Source: CAZVIK01 sp964627045
GTDB taxonomy: Bacteria > Acidobacteriota > Terriglobia > Bryobacterales > Bryobacteraceae
Direction: 5' to 3'
Assembly (NCBI GenBank): GCA_964627045.1
Contig: CAZVIK010000145.1
Coordinates: 1 to 10,332, forward strand
Length of the DNA: 10,332 nucleotides
This document shows positions 1 to 5,888 of the stretch, piece by piece; positions within the stretch are counted from its first letter, which is position 1; every line of letters starts with the position of its first letter. The notes under the pieces were generated by a model. The model was not told the DNA's origin. It was given only the letters and a program-made list of their open reading frames with translations, and did no database searches. Both the position numbers and the translations under genes were made by a program.

Positions 1-460
1 GTTCGCGGTCGATGGCCATGAAGCGCCGTGGGTGGACCCGCAGCCATCCGCTTCGGGGGAGGTTCCGCGCGGCCGCCGGCCCCAGCATCAGGAGTTGGGC
101 CTCGACCCGCTCCACACCGGACTCGCCGAAAAGCGAATCCAGCCCCGCCGAAAGCAACGCGGCCTCATTCTCCGCCGTGCGCCAAGCGGGACGGACGTAG
201 AGGTCGCCGATCAGCCCCTTGCGGCCCTCGGAAACAAGGTAGGTGTAGCCGGCGGTTTCGCCGCCCCTCCGCAGCGCCGCGCCGGCCAGCGAGTGCGTTG
301 CCGTGAATTGCCGCACCAGGCCGGCCGAGGGTCCGAAATCCCAATTCAGCAGCGTCTGCCATTCGGCTGTCTCCTCACGGAGCAGCGGGTCCAGGTCGGC
401 CGCGCGTAACTCGCGCAGACTCACGACTAGGGGAGTATCTGCCTCTGTGGCGGCAGCCAT
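1..460 (-). CDS. GNAT-family N-acetyltransferase, C-terminus cut by window edge
   Basis: An open minus-strand frame runs from an ATG at 460 to the window edge, giving 153 residues with no stop, so the C-terminus lies outside. The stretch G85-D-L-Y-V-R-P-A-W-R94, followed by a helix-like A/L-rich segment and then a strand (about residues 117-125, VERVEAQLL), is the strand-helix-strand layout of the GNAT acetyl-CoA binding core. GNAT enzymes move an acetyl group from acetyl-CoA to an amine; the substrate cannot be told here. The usual Q/R-x-x-G-x-G/A pyrophosphate loop is not intact: after W93-R94 the sequence reads TAENEA, so it may be a divergent or non-canonical member. It lies 55 bp downstream of the stress-protein gene on the same strand but has its own TATAAT close to the ATG. 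No Shine-Dalgarno sequence is visible before the start. Family call fairly firm, function unknown. Confidence 0.72.
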   Translation of the reverse strand, partial: MAAATEADTPLVVSLRELRAADLDPLLREETAEWQTLLNWDFGPSAGLVRQFTATHSLAGAALRRGGETAGYTYLVSEGRKGLIGDLYVRPAWRTAENEAALLSAGLDSLFGESGVERVEAQLLMLGPAAARNLPRSGWLRVHPRRFMAIDRE

Positions 461-481
461 GTACCGGGCATTATAGCCCGC
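461..481 (-). promoter_or_regulatory. Promoter -10 region of the GNAT gene, possibly leaderless
   Basis: Read on the minus strand, TATAAT (475 to 470) lies 9 nt before the ATG at 460. A normal transcription start 6-8 nt after the hexamer would fall at or within a few bases of the ATG, so the mRNA may be leaderless. The hexamer is flanked by the perfect 5-bp inverted repeat CGGGC/GCCCG, and the preceding bases GCGGGC are identical to those before the ogt -10. No good -35 box is seen at 16-18 bp spacing. Confidence 0.5.
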
Positions 482-515
482 CGGTGGACCCTGATTGCGG
501 CGGCCGGCCGTCTGT

Positions 516-1355
516 TTACGCGTCGTGCCGGGGCGCCGGAACGGTCAGCACCGGGCAGGGTGCATGGCGTACCACTCGCGCCGTGGTAGAGCCCAACACC
601 GTGCTATCGAAAAACCGCCGGTGTTCGCTGCCGATTACCAGCAGGTCGCTCGACTCCGCCCGCGCCAGCGTGAGGATCGCCTCGGCCGCGTCGCCTTCCC
701 CGGACACGTCGCGCACATCGCAGTGCGGACGCGCGGCTTCCGGAACCCAGTTGCAAACATCGTCGATCCGCCGTTCGGGCCGTTCTTCGGCGACATGCGC
801 CACGGTCACCTTTCCCCCAAAGCACTCGGCGAACCACTGCGCCGCCTGCACCGCTTCGCGCGCCGCCGGTGTGTGGTTCACCGGGCACAACACGCGCTTG
901 GGCGGTTCCGGCGCCGTTCCGCCTTCCCCACGCACCGTCAGGACGGGAATGTCGCTCTCGCGCAGCACGCGCTCTGCCACCGAACCGAGCATCAGCCGGT
1001 TGACCCCGCTGCGCCCATGCGTCCCCAGAACGATCAAGCCGGCGCGCGTTTCGCGAGCCGCCTTGCGGATCGCGTCCGGAGGATAGCCCTCGACGACCAT
1101 CGTCCCGGCGGCATCCGCGCCGTTGGCCGTGGCGAAACGCTTCAGGGCGGTGTCCGCCTCGCTGAGCGAGTCCCGGAGTTGTTGTTCGAGCGCCTCGATC
1201 TTACTTTCGGTGAAATACGCCGGCGCCTGGAAAGAATGGGCGTACAAGACGGTCAACTTCGCGCCGCGGCAGCGCGCCAGGGCCGCCGCGTAACGCAGGG
1301 CCTGGCCGGAAAGCTCGCTGAAATCGACCGGGCACAAGATCCTGTCCACGGGCAT
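516..1355 (-). CDS. Tandem-domain universal stress protein (UspA family)
   Basis: 279 residues containing two Usp domains (about 3-142 and 152-272), a common double-Usp size. Each domain starts with the typical I/V-L-C-P-V strand. Domain 1 has D11 in CPVDFS and a complete nucleotide-binding signature G111-x2-G114-x9-G124-S125. Domain 2 is degenerate: the aspartate is N160 and the middle glycine of the signature is H245 (G242, H245, G255-S256), so it probably binds ATP poorly or not at all. Usp proteins are cytoplasmic and linked to survival under starvation or stress; no specific role can be read here. The start is chosen at ATG 1355, where the conserved strand begins within five residues and GGAGG lies 11 nt upstream; an in-frame GTG at 1373 would add six residues (VEAETA). 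The gene follows the exported-protein gene on the same strand after 55 bp, so they may be co-transcribed. Confidence 0.9.
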   Translation of the reverse strand: MPVDRILCPVDFSELSGQALRYAAALARCRGAKLTVLYAHSFQAPAYFTESKIEALEQQLRDSLSEADTALKRFATANGADAAGTMVVEGYPPDAIRKAARETRAGLIVLGTHGRSGVNRLMLGSVAERVLRESDIPVLTVRGEGGTAPEPPKRVLCPVNHTPAAREAVQAAQWFAECFGGKVTVAHVAEERPERRIDDVCNWVPEAARPHCDVRDVSGEGDAAEAILTLARAESSDLLVIGSEHRRFFDSTVLGSTTARVVRHAPCPVLTVPAPRHDA

Positions 1356-1410
1356 CGCTGTTTCGGCCTCCACCCTGAGGGATGCACTTTACCCGAGCGG
1401 GTGACGCCCG

Positions 1411-2016
1411 TTACCTCTTCAACGGAATCTCGAAGAAGAACAATTCGCGGCGCGTGGCCGCTTCCTGGACGCCCGTGATGTAAAGGACGCTCCCCGAGCG
1501 GAACGGCGCCTGGAAATAGACGAAACCACTCGCCGTTTCCCCCGGCGGCAGCATGCGGGCGCTGAACGCGCGGCCCTCGATTTCCCAGGCGTTGAGCGGA
1601 TTCTTTTTGACGCTGCTGCGTGGCGAGGTCGGAATTGGCAGCGGGTTCCGGTTCAGCCTGGGCTGCCCGGAGCCCCGGCTGCGCGCCACCTCCATCGCCG
1701 GGGTGGCTTCCACACGTTCGCGCTCGGGCGAGAGGTACTCCACCTTCATCGCTTCCACGCTGAGCGTCTTGTCGCCGCCATTCTTCATGACGACAAATAC
1801 CGGCAGGAACCCGTGCTCGTTGGGATTCAGCTTGCCGAAGGCTTCCTTGGTCCGGGCGGCGTCGGCGAACGGCTCGGCGGCGATCGTCAGGCCCTCGACG
1901 GTTTGCCGGTTGGCATACGTGTCGATCGCGCGCGGCTCGAACGGCTTCTCCTTGTCCGCCCCAAAGGCGCTGACTATACTCAGGAGGAGAACGCACCGCT
2001 TGGTTGAAATGCTCAT
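1411..2016 (-). CDS. Exported protein of unknown function, likely beta-sandwich
   Basis: 201 residues with a Sec-type signal peptide: K6-R7, then a hydrophobic stretch CVLLLSIVSAF, with probable cleavage after A20 (SAFGA followed by DKEKPF). I see no lipobox, so it is likely soluble in the periplasm. I do not recognise a named family. The mature part has alternating hydrophobic strands (FLPVFVVMKN about 70-79, then SVEAMKVEYL), a proline/arginine-rich loop (about 112-138) and a C-terminal L-PPGETASGFVYF strand pair. This layout resembles secreted immunoglobulin-like (DUF4352-like) domains, by inference only. There are no catalytic motifs. AGAGGAG (minus strand, 2027 to 2021) precedes the ATG with 4 nt spacing, so the start is well supported. 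The start codon overlaps the waaA-lpxK start head to head, and the gene reads towards the universal stress gene. Confidence 0.78.
   Translation of the reverse strand: MSISTKRCVLLLSIVSAFGADKEKPFEPRAIDTYANRQTVEGLTIAAEPFADAARTKEAFGKLNPNEHGFLPVFVVMKNGGDKTLSVEAMKVEYLSPERERVEATPAMEVARSRGSGQPRLNRNPLPIPTSPRSSVKKNPLNAWEIEGRAFSARMLPPGETASGFVYFQAPFRSGSVLYITGVQEAATRRELFFFEIPLKR
1952..1980 (+). promoter_or_regulatory. Sigma-70-type promoter for waaA-lpxK
   Basis: TTGTCC (1952-1957) and TATACT (1975-1980) are separated by exactly 17 bp, with 4 of 6 and 5 of 6 matches to the consensus hexamers. Transcription would start near 1986-1988, about 20 nt before the ATG at 2009. The promoter lies inside the 5' end of the divergent exported-protein gene, in its signal-peptide region. 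Confidence 0.5.
1982..1989 (+). promoter_or_regulatory. Shine-Dalgarno-like AGGAGGAG before waaA-lpxK
   Basis: AGGAGGAG lies 10 nt before an in-frame TTG at 2000 and 19 nt before the ATG at 2009, so it fits the TTG better. That start would add only L-V-E. If transcription begins at 1986-1988 as the upstream promoter predicts, most of this site would be missing from the mRNA. Promoter and ribosome site are therefore in partial conflict and one of them may not be used. Confidence 0.35.
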
Positions 2017-4390
2017 CTCGCTCCTCTACCGCGCCCTGCAGTGGGCCGCGTTCCCTTTCATCCTAGTCTACTTCGCGGCAAGGATACTGAAGGACCGGCG
2101 CTATCTCAGACGCTTCCCGGAACGGCTCGGTTTCCTGCCCGCGCGCCTGCGCCGGCGCGTCGCCGGGGCGGTTTGGATTCACGCGGTTTCGGTCGGCGAG
2201 GTGCAGTCTTCCATCGAGCTCCTGCGGCAATTGAAGGCCGCGCTCCCGTGGGCGCCTCTGTTTGTATCCACCTCGACGCTCGCCGGCCGCGCGCTCGCCG
2301 ATGACAAACTCGCGGCGCTGGCCGCCGGCGTCTTCTACGCGCCTCTCGATTTCCGCTTCGCCGTGCGGCGCGTGCTTCGCACAATCCGGCCCGCGGTCGT
2401 AGTGGTGGCCGAGACCGAGATCTGGCCGAACCTGTATCGCGAAGCCAAGCGCGCCGGCTGCGGGTTGTGCGTTGTTAATGGCCGGATTTCGGACCGGGCC
2501 ATGCCGCGCTACCGCCCTTTGGCGTGGTTTTTCCGCCAGGTCCTCCGTCATCCGGATACCATCCTGGCGCAGGATGGCCTGAGCCTTGAACGCTACCTCG
2601 CGCTCGGCGCGCCGCCGGAAACGACTCTGGACGGCGGGAACCTCAAGTTCGATTTCCGCCCGAAGGACGCGGCCATTCCTGGCGATATCGCCCGGTTCCT
2701 TGATCGCACCGCGCCGCGCGAGATCTGGATCGCCGCCAGCACCATGCCCCCGGCCGCCGATGGGGACGTGGACGAAGATGACACCGTTCTGGACGCCTTC
2801 CAGTCGCTGGCCTTGCGGCACGCGGGGCTGCTGTTGATCCTAGTGCCGCGCCGGCCGGAGCGGTTCGATGCCGCCGCCGGCAAACTCGCCTCCCGTGGCA
2901 TCCCCTTCGTGCGCCGCTCTCAGTTGGACGCCGCGACGTCGGCGCTGCCGCTACCCAGCGTCTTGCTGTTGGATTCCATCGGCGAGCTCAGTTCTCTGTT
3001 CTCGTTACCGGCGGTGGTGTTCATGGGGGGGTCGCTGGCGTCCCGCGGCGGGCACAACATTTTGGAGCCCGCGTTTTCCGGCCGTCCGGTGATCGTGGGG
3101 CCGCATATGGAGAATTTCGCCGGCATCGCGGCCGGCTTTGCGGCGGGCCGTGCTACCGTCGCCATCGGGAGTGCTTCGGAACTCGCCGGTGCGGTGGGCG
3201 CCCTGCTGGACGACCCGGCGCGTGGGCGCGCGCTTGGCGGCCGTGCCAGGGAACTCGCCGAAGCCCAGCGCGGCGCCACCGCGCGAGCCGTGAACGTGAT
3301 TGCGGCGCTTCATCGCCGCGCGGTACCTCGGTTCCACCCGCCGTTCCCCATCCGTCAACTGCTCTGGCCGCTCGCACTTTTCTGGCGGGCCGGCGGGGCC
3401 TGGAAACGCGGTTGGCAAACCTCCCGGGCCTCGCGACTGGCGACGCCGGTGGTCAGCGTTGGCAGCCTCAGCATGGGTGGCAGCGGAAAGACGCCGTTCG
3501 TTCTGTGGCTGGCCGGGCGGCTGAAGCAGGCAGGGCACCGCCCGGCCATCTTGACGCGCGGCTACCGCCGCCGGGCGCCCGAACGGCAGACGGTGCTGGA
3601 GGCGGGAGCGAAGGTCCCCATTGAGCGCACCGGCGATGAAGCGCAGATCTTCGTGCGTTCCGGGGTCGCGCCCGTGGGTATCGGCGCGGATCGCGCCTCC
3701 GCGGGACGCGCTGTCGAAGAACGGTTCCATCCCGACGTGCTGTTGTTGGACGACGGGTTTCAGCACTGGCGCCTGGCGCGCGAACTGGACATCGTGCTGG
3801 TGGACGCCCTGGACCCCTTCGCCGGCGGCGATCTGTTTCCCCTGGGGAGGCTTCGCGAGCCGCCCCCGGCACTGGCTCGCGCCGGCGTCTTCGTCATCAC
3901 GCGTGCCGAGGCTGGCCGCCGCTACGACGGCATCGAGGAACATCTGCGCCGCCACAACCCGCGCGCTCCCGTCTTCCGCGCGCATGTCCGGCCGGTCTGC
4001 TGGGTGGAGGCCGGAGCGGACGCGATGTTCGGGCCGGCGGAGCTTCCGGTCGAGCGCGTCGCGGCGTTCTGCGCTCTGGCCAACCCGGCGGCGTTCCTGA
4101 AGTCGCTCGACGCTCTGGGATACCCGCCGCTCATCTCGCGTGTTCTCGGAGACCATCACCGCTACCGTCCCGTGGAGATGAAACGGTTGGCGGCGGAGGC
4201 GCGGATCGCCGGGGCGCAGGCTCTCGTAACCACCGAGAAGGACGCGATGAACCTCTGCGGCCATCTTTCCCAACTGGTGGCGCCGCTACGGTTATTCTGG
4301 CTGAAGATCGGCGTCGAGGTCGAAGACGAGGCGCGCCTGCTGGAGATCGTCACTCCCGCCTTGACGCGCACCGGATTCCAGGTCCAATAG
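2009..4390 (+). CDS. waaA-lpxK: Fused Kdo transferase (WaaA/KdtA) and lipid A 4'-kinase (LpxK)
   Basis: 793 residues in one uninterrupted frame. Residues 1 to about 440 are a full-length WaaA (GT30), which adds Kdo from CMP-Kdo to lipid IVA at the inner face of the inner membrane. It has an N-terminal membrane helix (MLISLLYRALQWAAFPFI), the H-A-V-S-V-G-E64 motif with the presumed catalytic glutamate, AETEIWPNLYREA, and the GT-B C-terminal signature G340-G-S-L-x3-G-G-H-N-x-L-E-P354. Residues from about 445 are a full-length LpxK, which phosphorylates the 4' position of the lipid A disaccharide: a short amphipathic N-terminal helix, Walker A G-x4-G-G-S-G-K494-T-P, the D581-D-G-F-Q-H586 motif with the catalytic aspartate, and T-T-E-K-D-A near the C-terminus. 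Domain order is the reverse of reaction order. WaaA carries an acidic segment (ADGDVDEDD) in the loop after AAST. ATG 2009 is chosen because it matches the usual WaaA N-terminus; TTG 2000 is possible. Confidence 0.95.
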   Translation: MLISLLYRALQWAAFPFILVYFAARILKDRRYLRRFPERLGFLPARLRRRVAGAVWIHAVSVGEVQSSIELLRQLKAALPWAPLFVSTSTLAGRALADDKLAALAAGVFYAPLDFRFAVRRVLRTIRPAVVVVAETEIWPNLYREAKRAGCGLCVVNGRISDRAMPRYRPLAWFFRQVLRHPDTILAQDGLSLERYLALGAPPETTLDGGNLKFDFRPKDAAIPGDIARFLDRTAPREIWIAASTMPPAADGDVDEDDTVLDAFQSLALRHAGLLLILVPRRPERFDAAAGKLASRGIPFVRRSQLDAATSALPLPSVLLLDSIGELSSLFSLPAVVFMGGSLASRGGHNILEPAFSGRPVIVGPHMENFAGIAAGFAAGRATVAIGSASELAGAVGALLDDPARGRALGGRARELAEAQRGATARAVNVIAALHRRAVPRFHPPFPIRQLLWPLALFWRAGGAWKRGWQTSRASRLATPVVSVGSLSMGGSGKTPFVLWLAGRLKQAGHRPAILTRGYRRRAPERQTVLEAGAKVPIERTGDEAQIFVRSGVAPVGIGADRASAGRAVEERFHPDVLLLDDGFQHWRLARELDIVLVDALDPFAGGDLFPLGRLREPPPALARAGVFVITRAEAGRRYDGIEEHLRRHNPRAPVFRAHVRPVCWVEAGADAMFGPAELPVERVAAFCALANPAAFLKSLDALGYPPLISRVLGDHHRYRPVEMKRLAAEARIAGAQALVTTEKDAMNLCGHLSQLVAPLRLFWLKIGVEVEDEARLLEIVTPALTRTGFQVQ

Positions 4391-4828
4391 CCGGCGCTTC
4401 ATCGCCAGGCCGCCGGCGTATCCGCCCAGTCCTCCGCCGGAGGCCACAACACGATGGCATGGAATCAAGATGGGCAGCGGGTTGGCGCCGTTAGCCGCGC
4501 CCACCGCACGTACCGCCTTCGGAGATCCGATGGCGCGGGCGATCCCGGCGTAGCTGCGGGTTTCGCCGTAGGGAATCGCGGAGACCGCTGCCCAGACGCG
4601 GCGCTGAAACTCTGTGCCGCCGGGGCACGACGGGAGATCGAACGCGCGGCGCGAGCCGGCGAAGTACTCGGCGAGTTGCAGGGCCGTCCGTGCCAGCAAT
4701 TCGTCTGGTGGCGTCTCCCGCGCTCCTTCGCCGGCCGCGGCGAATTCCACCTTGGTGATCGCCTCGCCGGAGGCTTCGATGCGGAGGACCACGCCGGAGG
4801 CGGCCGTGATCGTGATGCTCCGTTTCAT
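4292..4828 (-). CDS. ogt: Methylated-DNA-protein cysteine S-methyltransferase (Ogt)
   Basis: 178 residues, the usual size for Ogt. It repairs O6-alkylguanine by a one-way transfer of the alkyl group to its own cysteine. The C-terminal DNA-binding and active-site domain is complete: F74-Q-R-x-V-W, the turn I85-P-Y-G-E-T-x-S-Y93, the arginine finger R107 in PKAVRAVG, the N113-G turn and the active-site P123-C124-H-R-V-V. The N-terminal ribonuclease-H-like domain is short and divergent, as is common. The fold ends near E151 (LLDLE); the remaining 27 residues look like an added tail read opposite the lpxK coding region, and codons 147-178 plus stop overlap it antisense. No Shine-Dalgarno sequence is visible, but TATACT lies 6 nt before the ATG. 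It is divergent from ispH. No Ada-type regulatory domain is present. Confidence 0.93.
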   Translation of the reverse strand: MKRSITITAASGVVLRIEASGEAITKVEFAAAGEGARETPPDELLARTALQLAEYFAGSRRAFDLPSCPGGTEFQRRVWAAVSAIPYGETRSYAGIARAIGSPKAVRAVGAANGANPLPILIPCHRVVASGGGLGGYAGGLAMKRRLLDLESGARQGGSDDLQQARLVFDLDADLQPE

Positions 4829-4846
4829 TCCCGAAGTATAGCCCGC
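4829..4846 (-). promoter_or_regulatory. Promoter -10 region of ogt, possibly leaderless
   Basis: On the minus strand, TATACT (4840 to 4835) stands 6 nt before the ATG at 4828, which would put the transcription start at about the A of the ATG. The hexamer is preceded by GCGGGC, giving GCGGGCTATACT, which differs from the GNAT promoter segment at a single base. There is no convincing -35 and no ribosome binding site. Confidence 0.45.
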
Positions 4847-4871
4847 GTTCCGGATGGCTTCGAACCCCGGT

Positions 4872-4880
4872 TGGTATAAT
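4872..4880 (+). promoter_or_regulatory. Extended -10 promoter of the ispH-hopanoid operon
   Basis: TGGTATAAT (4872-4880) is a perfect extended -10 element (TGn followed by consensus TATAAT), which can work without a good -35; none is seen. Transcription would begin near 4886-4888, leaving only about 5-7 nt before the ATG at 4893. The 64-bp gap between ogt and ispH thus holds two divergent promoters with -10 hexamers about 34 bp apart. Confidence 0.6.
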
Positions 4881-4892
4881 TGTGTTTACACG

Positions 4893-5888
4893 ATGGCTTC
4901 CGACGGGCACGCCGGCGTCGCAGACACCGGGAAGTCGATCCTGTTGTTGACCCCGCGTGGATTCTGCGCCGGGGTTGTGAGGGCGATCGATGTGGTGCGC
5001 ATCGCCCTGGACACCTTCGGCTCCCCCATTTACGTCCGCAAGGAGATCGTCCACAACCGGTTCGTGGTCGATGAGTTGCGCGCGGCGGGCGCCGTCTTCG
5101 TCGATGAAGTCGAACAGGCCCCCGAAGGCGCACGGATCGTCTTCAGCGCCCACGGCGTTTCGCCCGAGATCTGGCGGCGCGCCGCCGCCCGCCGGTTGCG
5201 CGTGATCGACGCCACCTGCCCTCTGGTCACCAAGGTCCATTTGCAGGCGATCCGCTACGCCCAACAGGGCGCAACGATCGTCTTGATCGGTCACAGGGAC
5301 CACGATGAGGTCGTGGGCACGCTGGGGGAAGCTCCGGAACACACGGTGATCGTAGAGACGCCAGGCGACGTCGATAACCTGGTGATCCCCGACCCCCGGA
5401 AGGTCTGCTACGTCACCCAGACGACGCTCAGCCTGGACGAGACCAGCCTGATCGTCGAGCGGCTTCGCCGCCGGTTTCCCGCCATTCAGGGCCCGCACGC
5501 CAGCGACATCTGTTACGCCACGCAGAACCGGCAGGAGGCCGTTCGCGCCGCTGCCGCCGAGTGTGGGCTTCTGCTGGTGGTCGGGTCTAAGAACAGCTCG
5601 AACTCCAAACGCTTGGTGGAAGTCTGTGAGCGCTGCGGCGTGCCCGCCCACTTGGTGGACGATGCGACGGAGGTCTCGCCGCGATGGCTTGACGGCGTGA
5701 CAAGGGTGGCCGTCACCGCCGGTGCGTCGGCCCCCGAACATCTGGTCCAGGAATTGGTGGCGGCGCTCCGCCGCTTCGGATTCGGCCGGGTTGAGACCCT
5801 CGTGGTGAAGGAAGAGGACGTGCGTTTCAGCCTGCCTTCGGAACTCGTGGAGTTGGAAGGCGCCTGCGGCGAGAGGAGCCTGCGATGA
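4893..5888 (+). CDS. ispH: 4-hydroxy-3-methylbut-2-enyl diphosphate reductase (IspH/LytB)
   Basis: 331 residues. This cytoplasmic iron-sulfur enzyme is the last step of the MEP pathway and makes IPP and DMAPP from HMBPP. The three [4Fe-4S] cysteines are present: C25 in PRGFCAGV, C109 in DATCPLVTKVH and C207 in SDICYATQNRQEAV. Substrate residues are also visible: EIVHN, FSAHGVS, H137-D-E139 in GHRDHDEV (the usual glycine of GHxGHxEV is aspartate here), TQTTLS at 175-180, the GSKNSSNSKRL loop and VTAGASAPE. The ATG at 4893 is chosen because the core begins shortly after it and the extended -10 at 4872-4880 would be inside the gene if the in-frame ATG at 4854 were used. No Shine-Dalgarno sequence precedes either ATG. 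It is the first gene of the hopanoid operon, and its stop overlaps the shc start as ATGA, tying precursor supply to hopanoid synthesis. Confidence 0.96.
   Translation: MASDGHAGVADTGKSILLLTPRGFCAGVVRAIDVVRIALDTFGSPIYVRKEIVHNRFVVDELRAAGAVFVDEVEQAPEGARIVFSAHGVSPEIWRRAAARRLRVIDATCPLVTKVHLQAIRYAQQGATIVLIGHRDHDEVVGTLGEAPEHTVIVETPGDVDNLVIPDPRKVCYVTQTTLSLDETSLIVERLRRRFPAIQGPHASDICYATQNRQEAVRAAAAECGLLLVVGSKNSSNSKRLVEVCERCGVPAHLVDDATEVSPRWLDGVTRVAVTAGASAPEHLVQELVAALRRFGFGRVETLVVKEEDVRFSLPSELVELEGACGERSLR
5871..5878 (+). promoter_or_regulatory. Ribosome binding site of shc
   Basis: GAGAGGAG stands 6 nt before the ATG at 5885, inside the last codons of ispH. It fixes the shc start and the 4-bp ATGA overlap, which suggests translational coupling. 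Confidence 0.75.

Noticed and set aside
12..409. Several plus-strand open frames at the left edge
   Set aside because: They oppose the minus-strand GNAT frame, which has a recognisable fold motif and an upstream TATAAT; the plus-strand frames are Arg/Pro/Ala-rich shadows.
501..510. Perfect palindrome CGGCCGGCCG between the stress-protein and GNAT genes
   Set aside because: No T-run and no second copy; a 10-bp CG-only palindrome is not unusual here, so I do not call it a terminator or operator.
1398..1410. Small hairpin CGGG-TGACG-CCCG between the exported-protein and stress-protein genes, as a terminator
   Set aside because: Only a 4-bp stem with no T-tract; too weak to separate the two genes.
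1553..2008. Possible 152-residue N-terminal extension of the WaaA-LpxK frame
   Set aside because: It is opposite the exported-protein gene, and WaaA proteins normally begin with the membrane helix encoded from 2009.
3005..4273. A 422-codon minus-strand frame opposite waaA-lpxK
   Set aside because: Antisense shadow of a certain gene; no motifs, no ribosome site, composition typical of a GC-rich shadow.
4390..4417. GC-rich inverted repeat (GCCGGCG/CGCCGGC, 14-nt loop) right after the lpxK stop, as a terminator
   Set aside because: No T-tract follows, and it lies in conserved ogt codons; 7-bp GC stems are frequent at this base composition.
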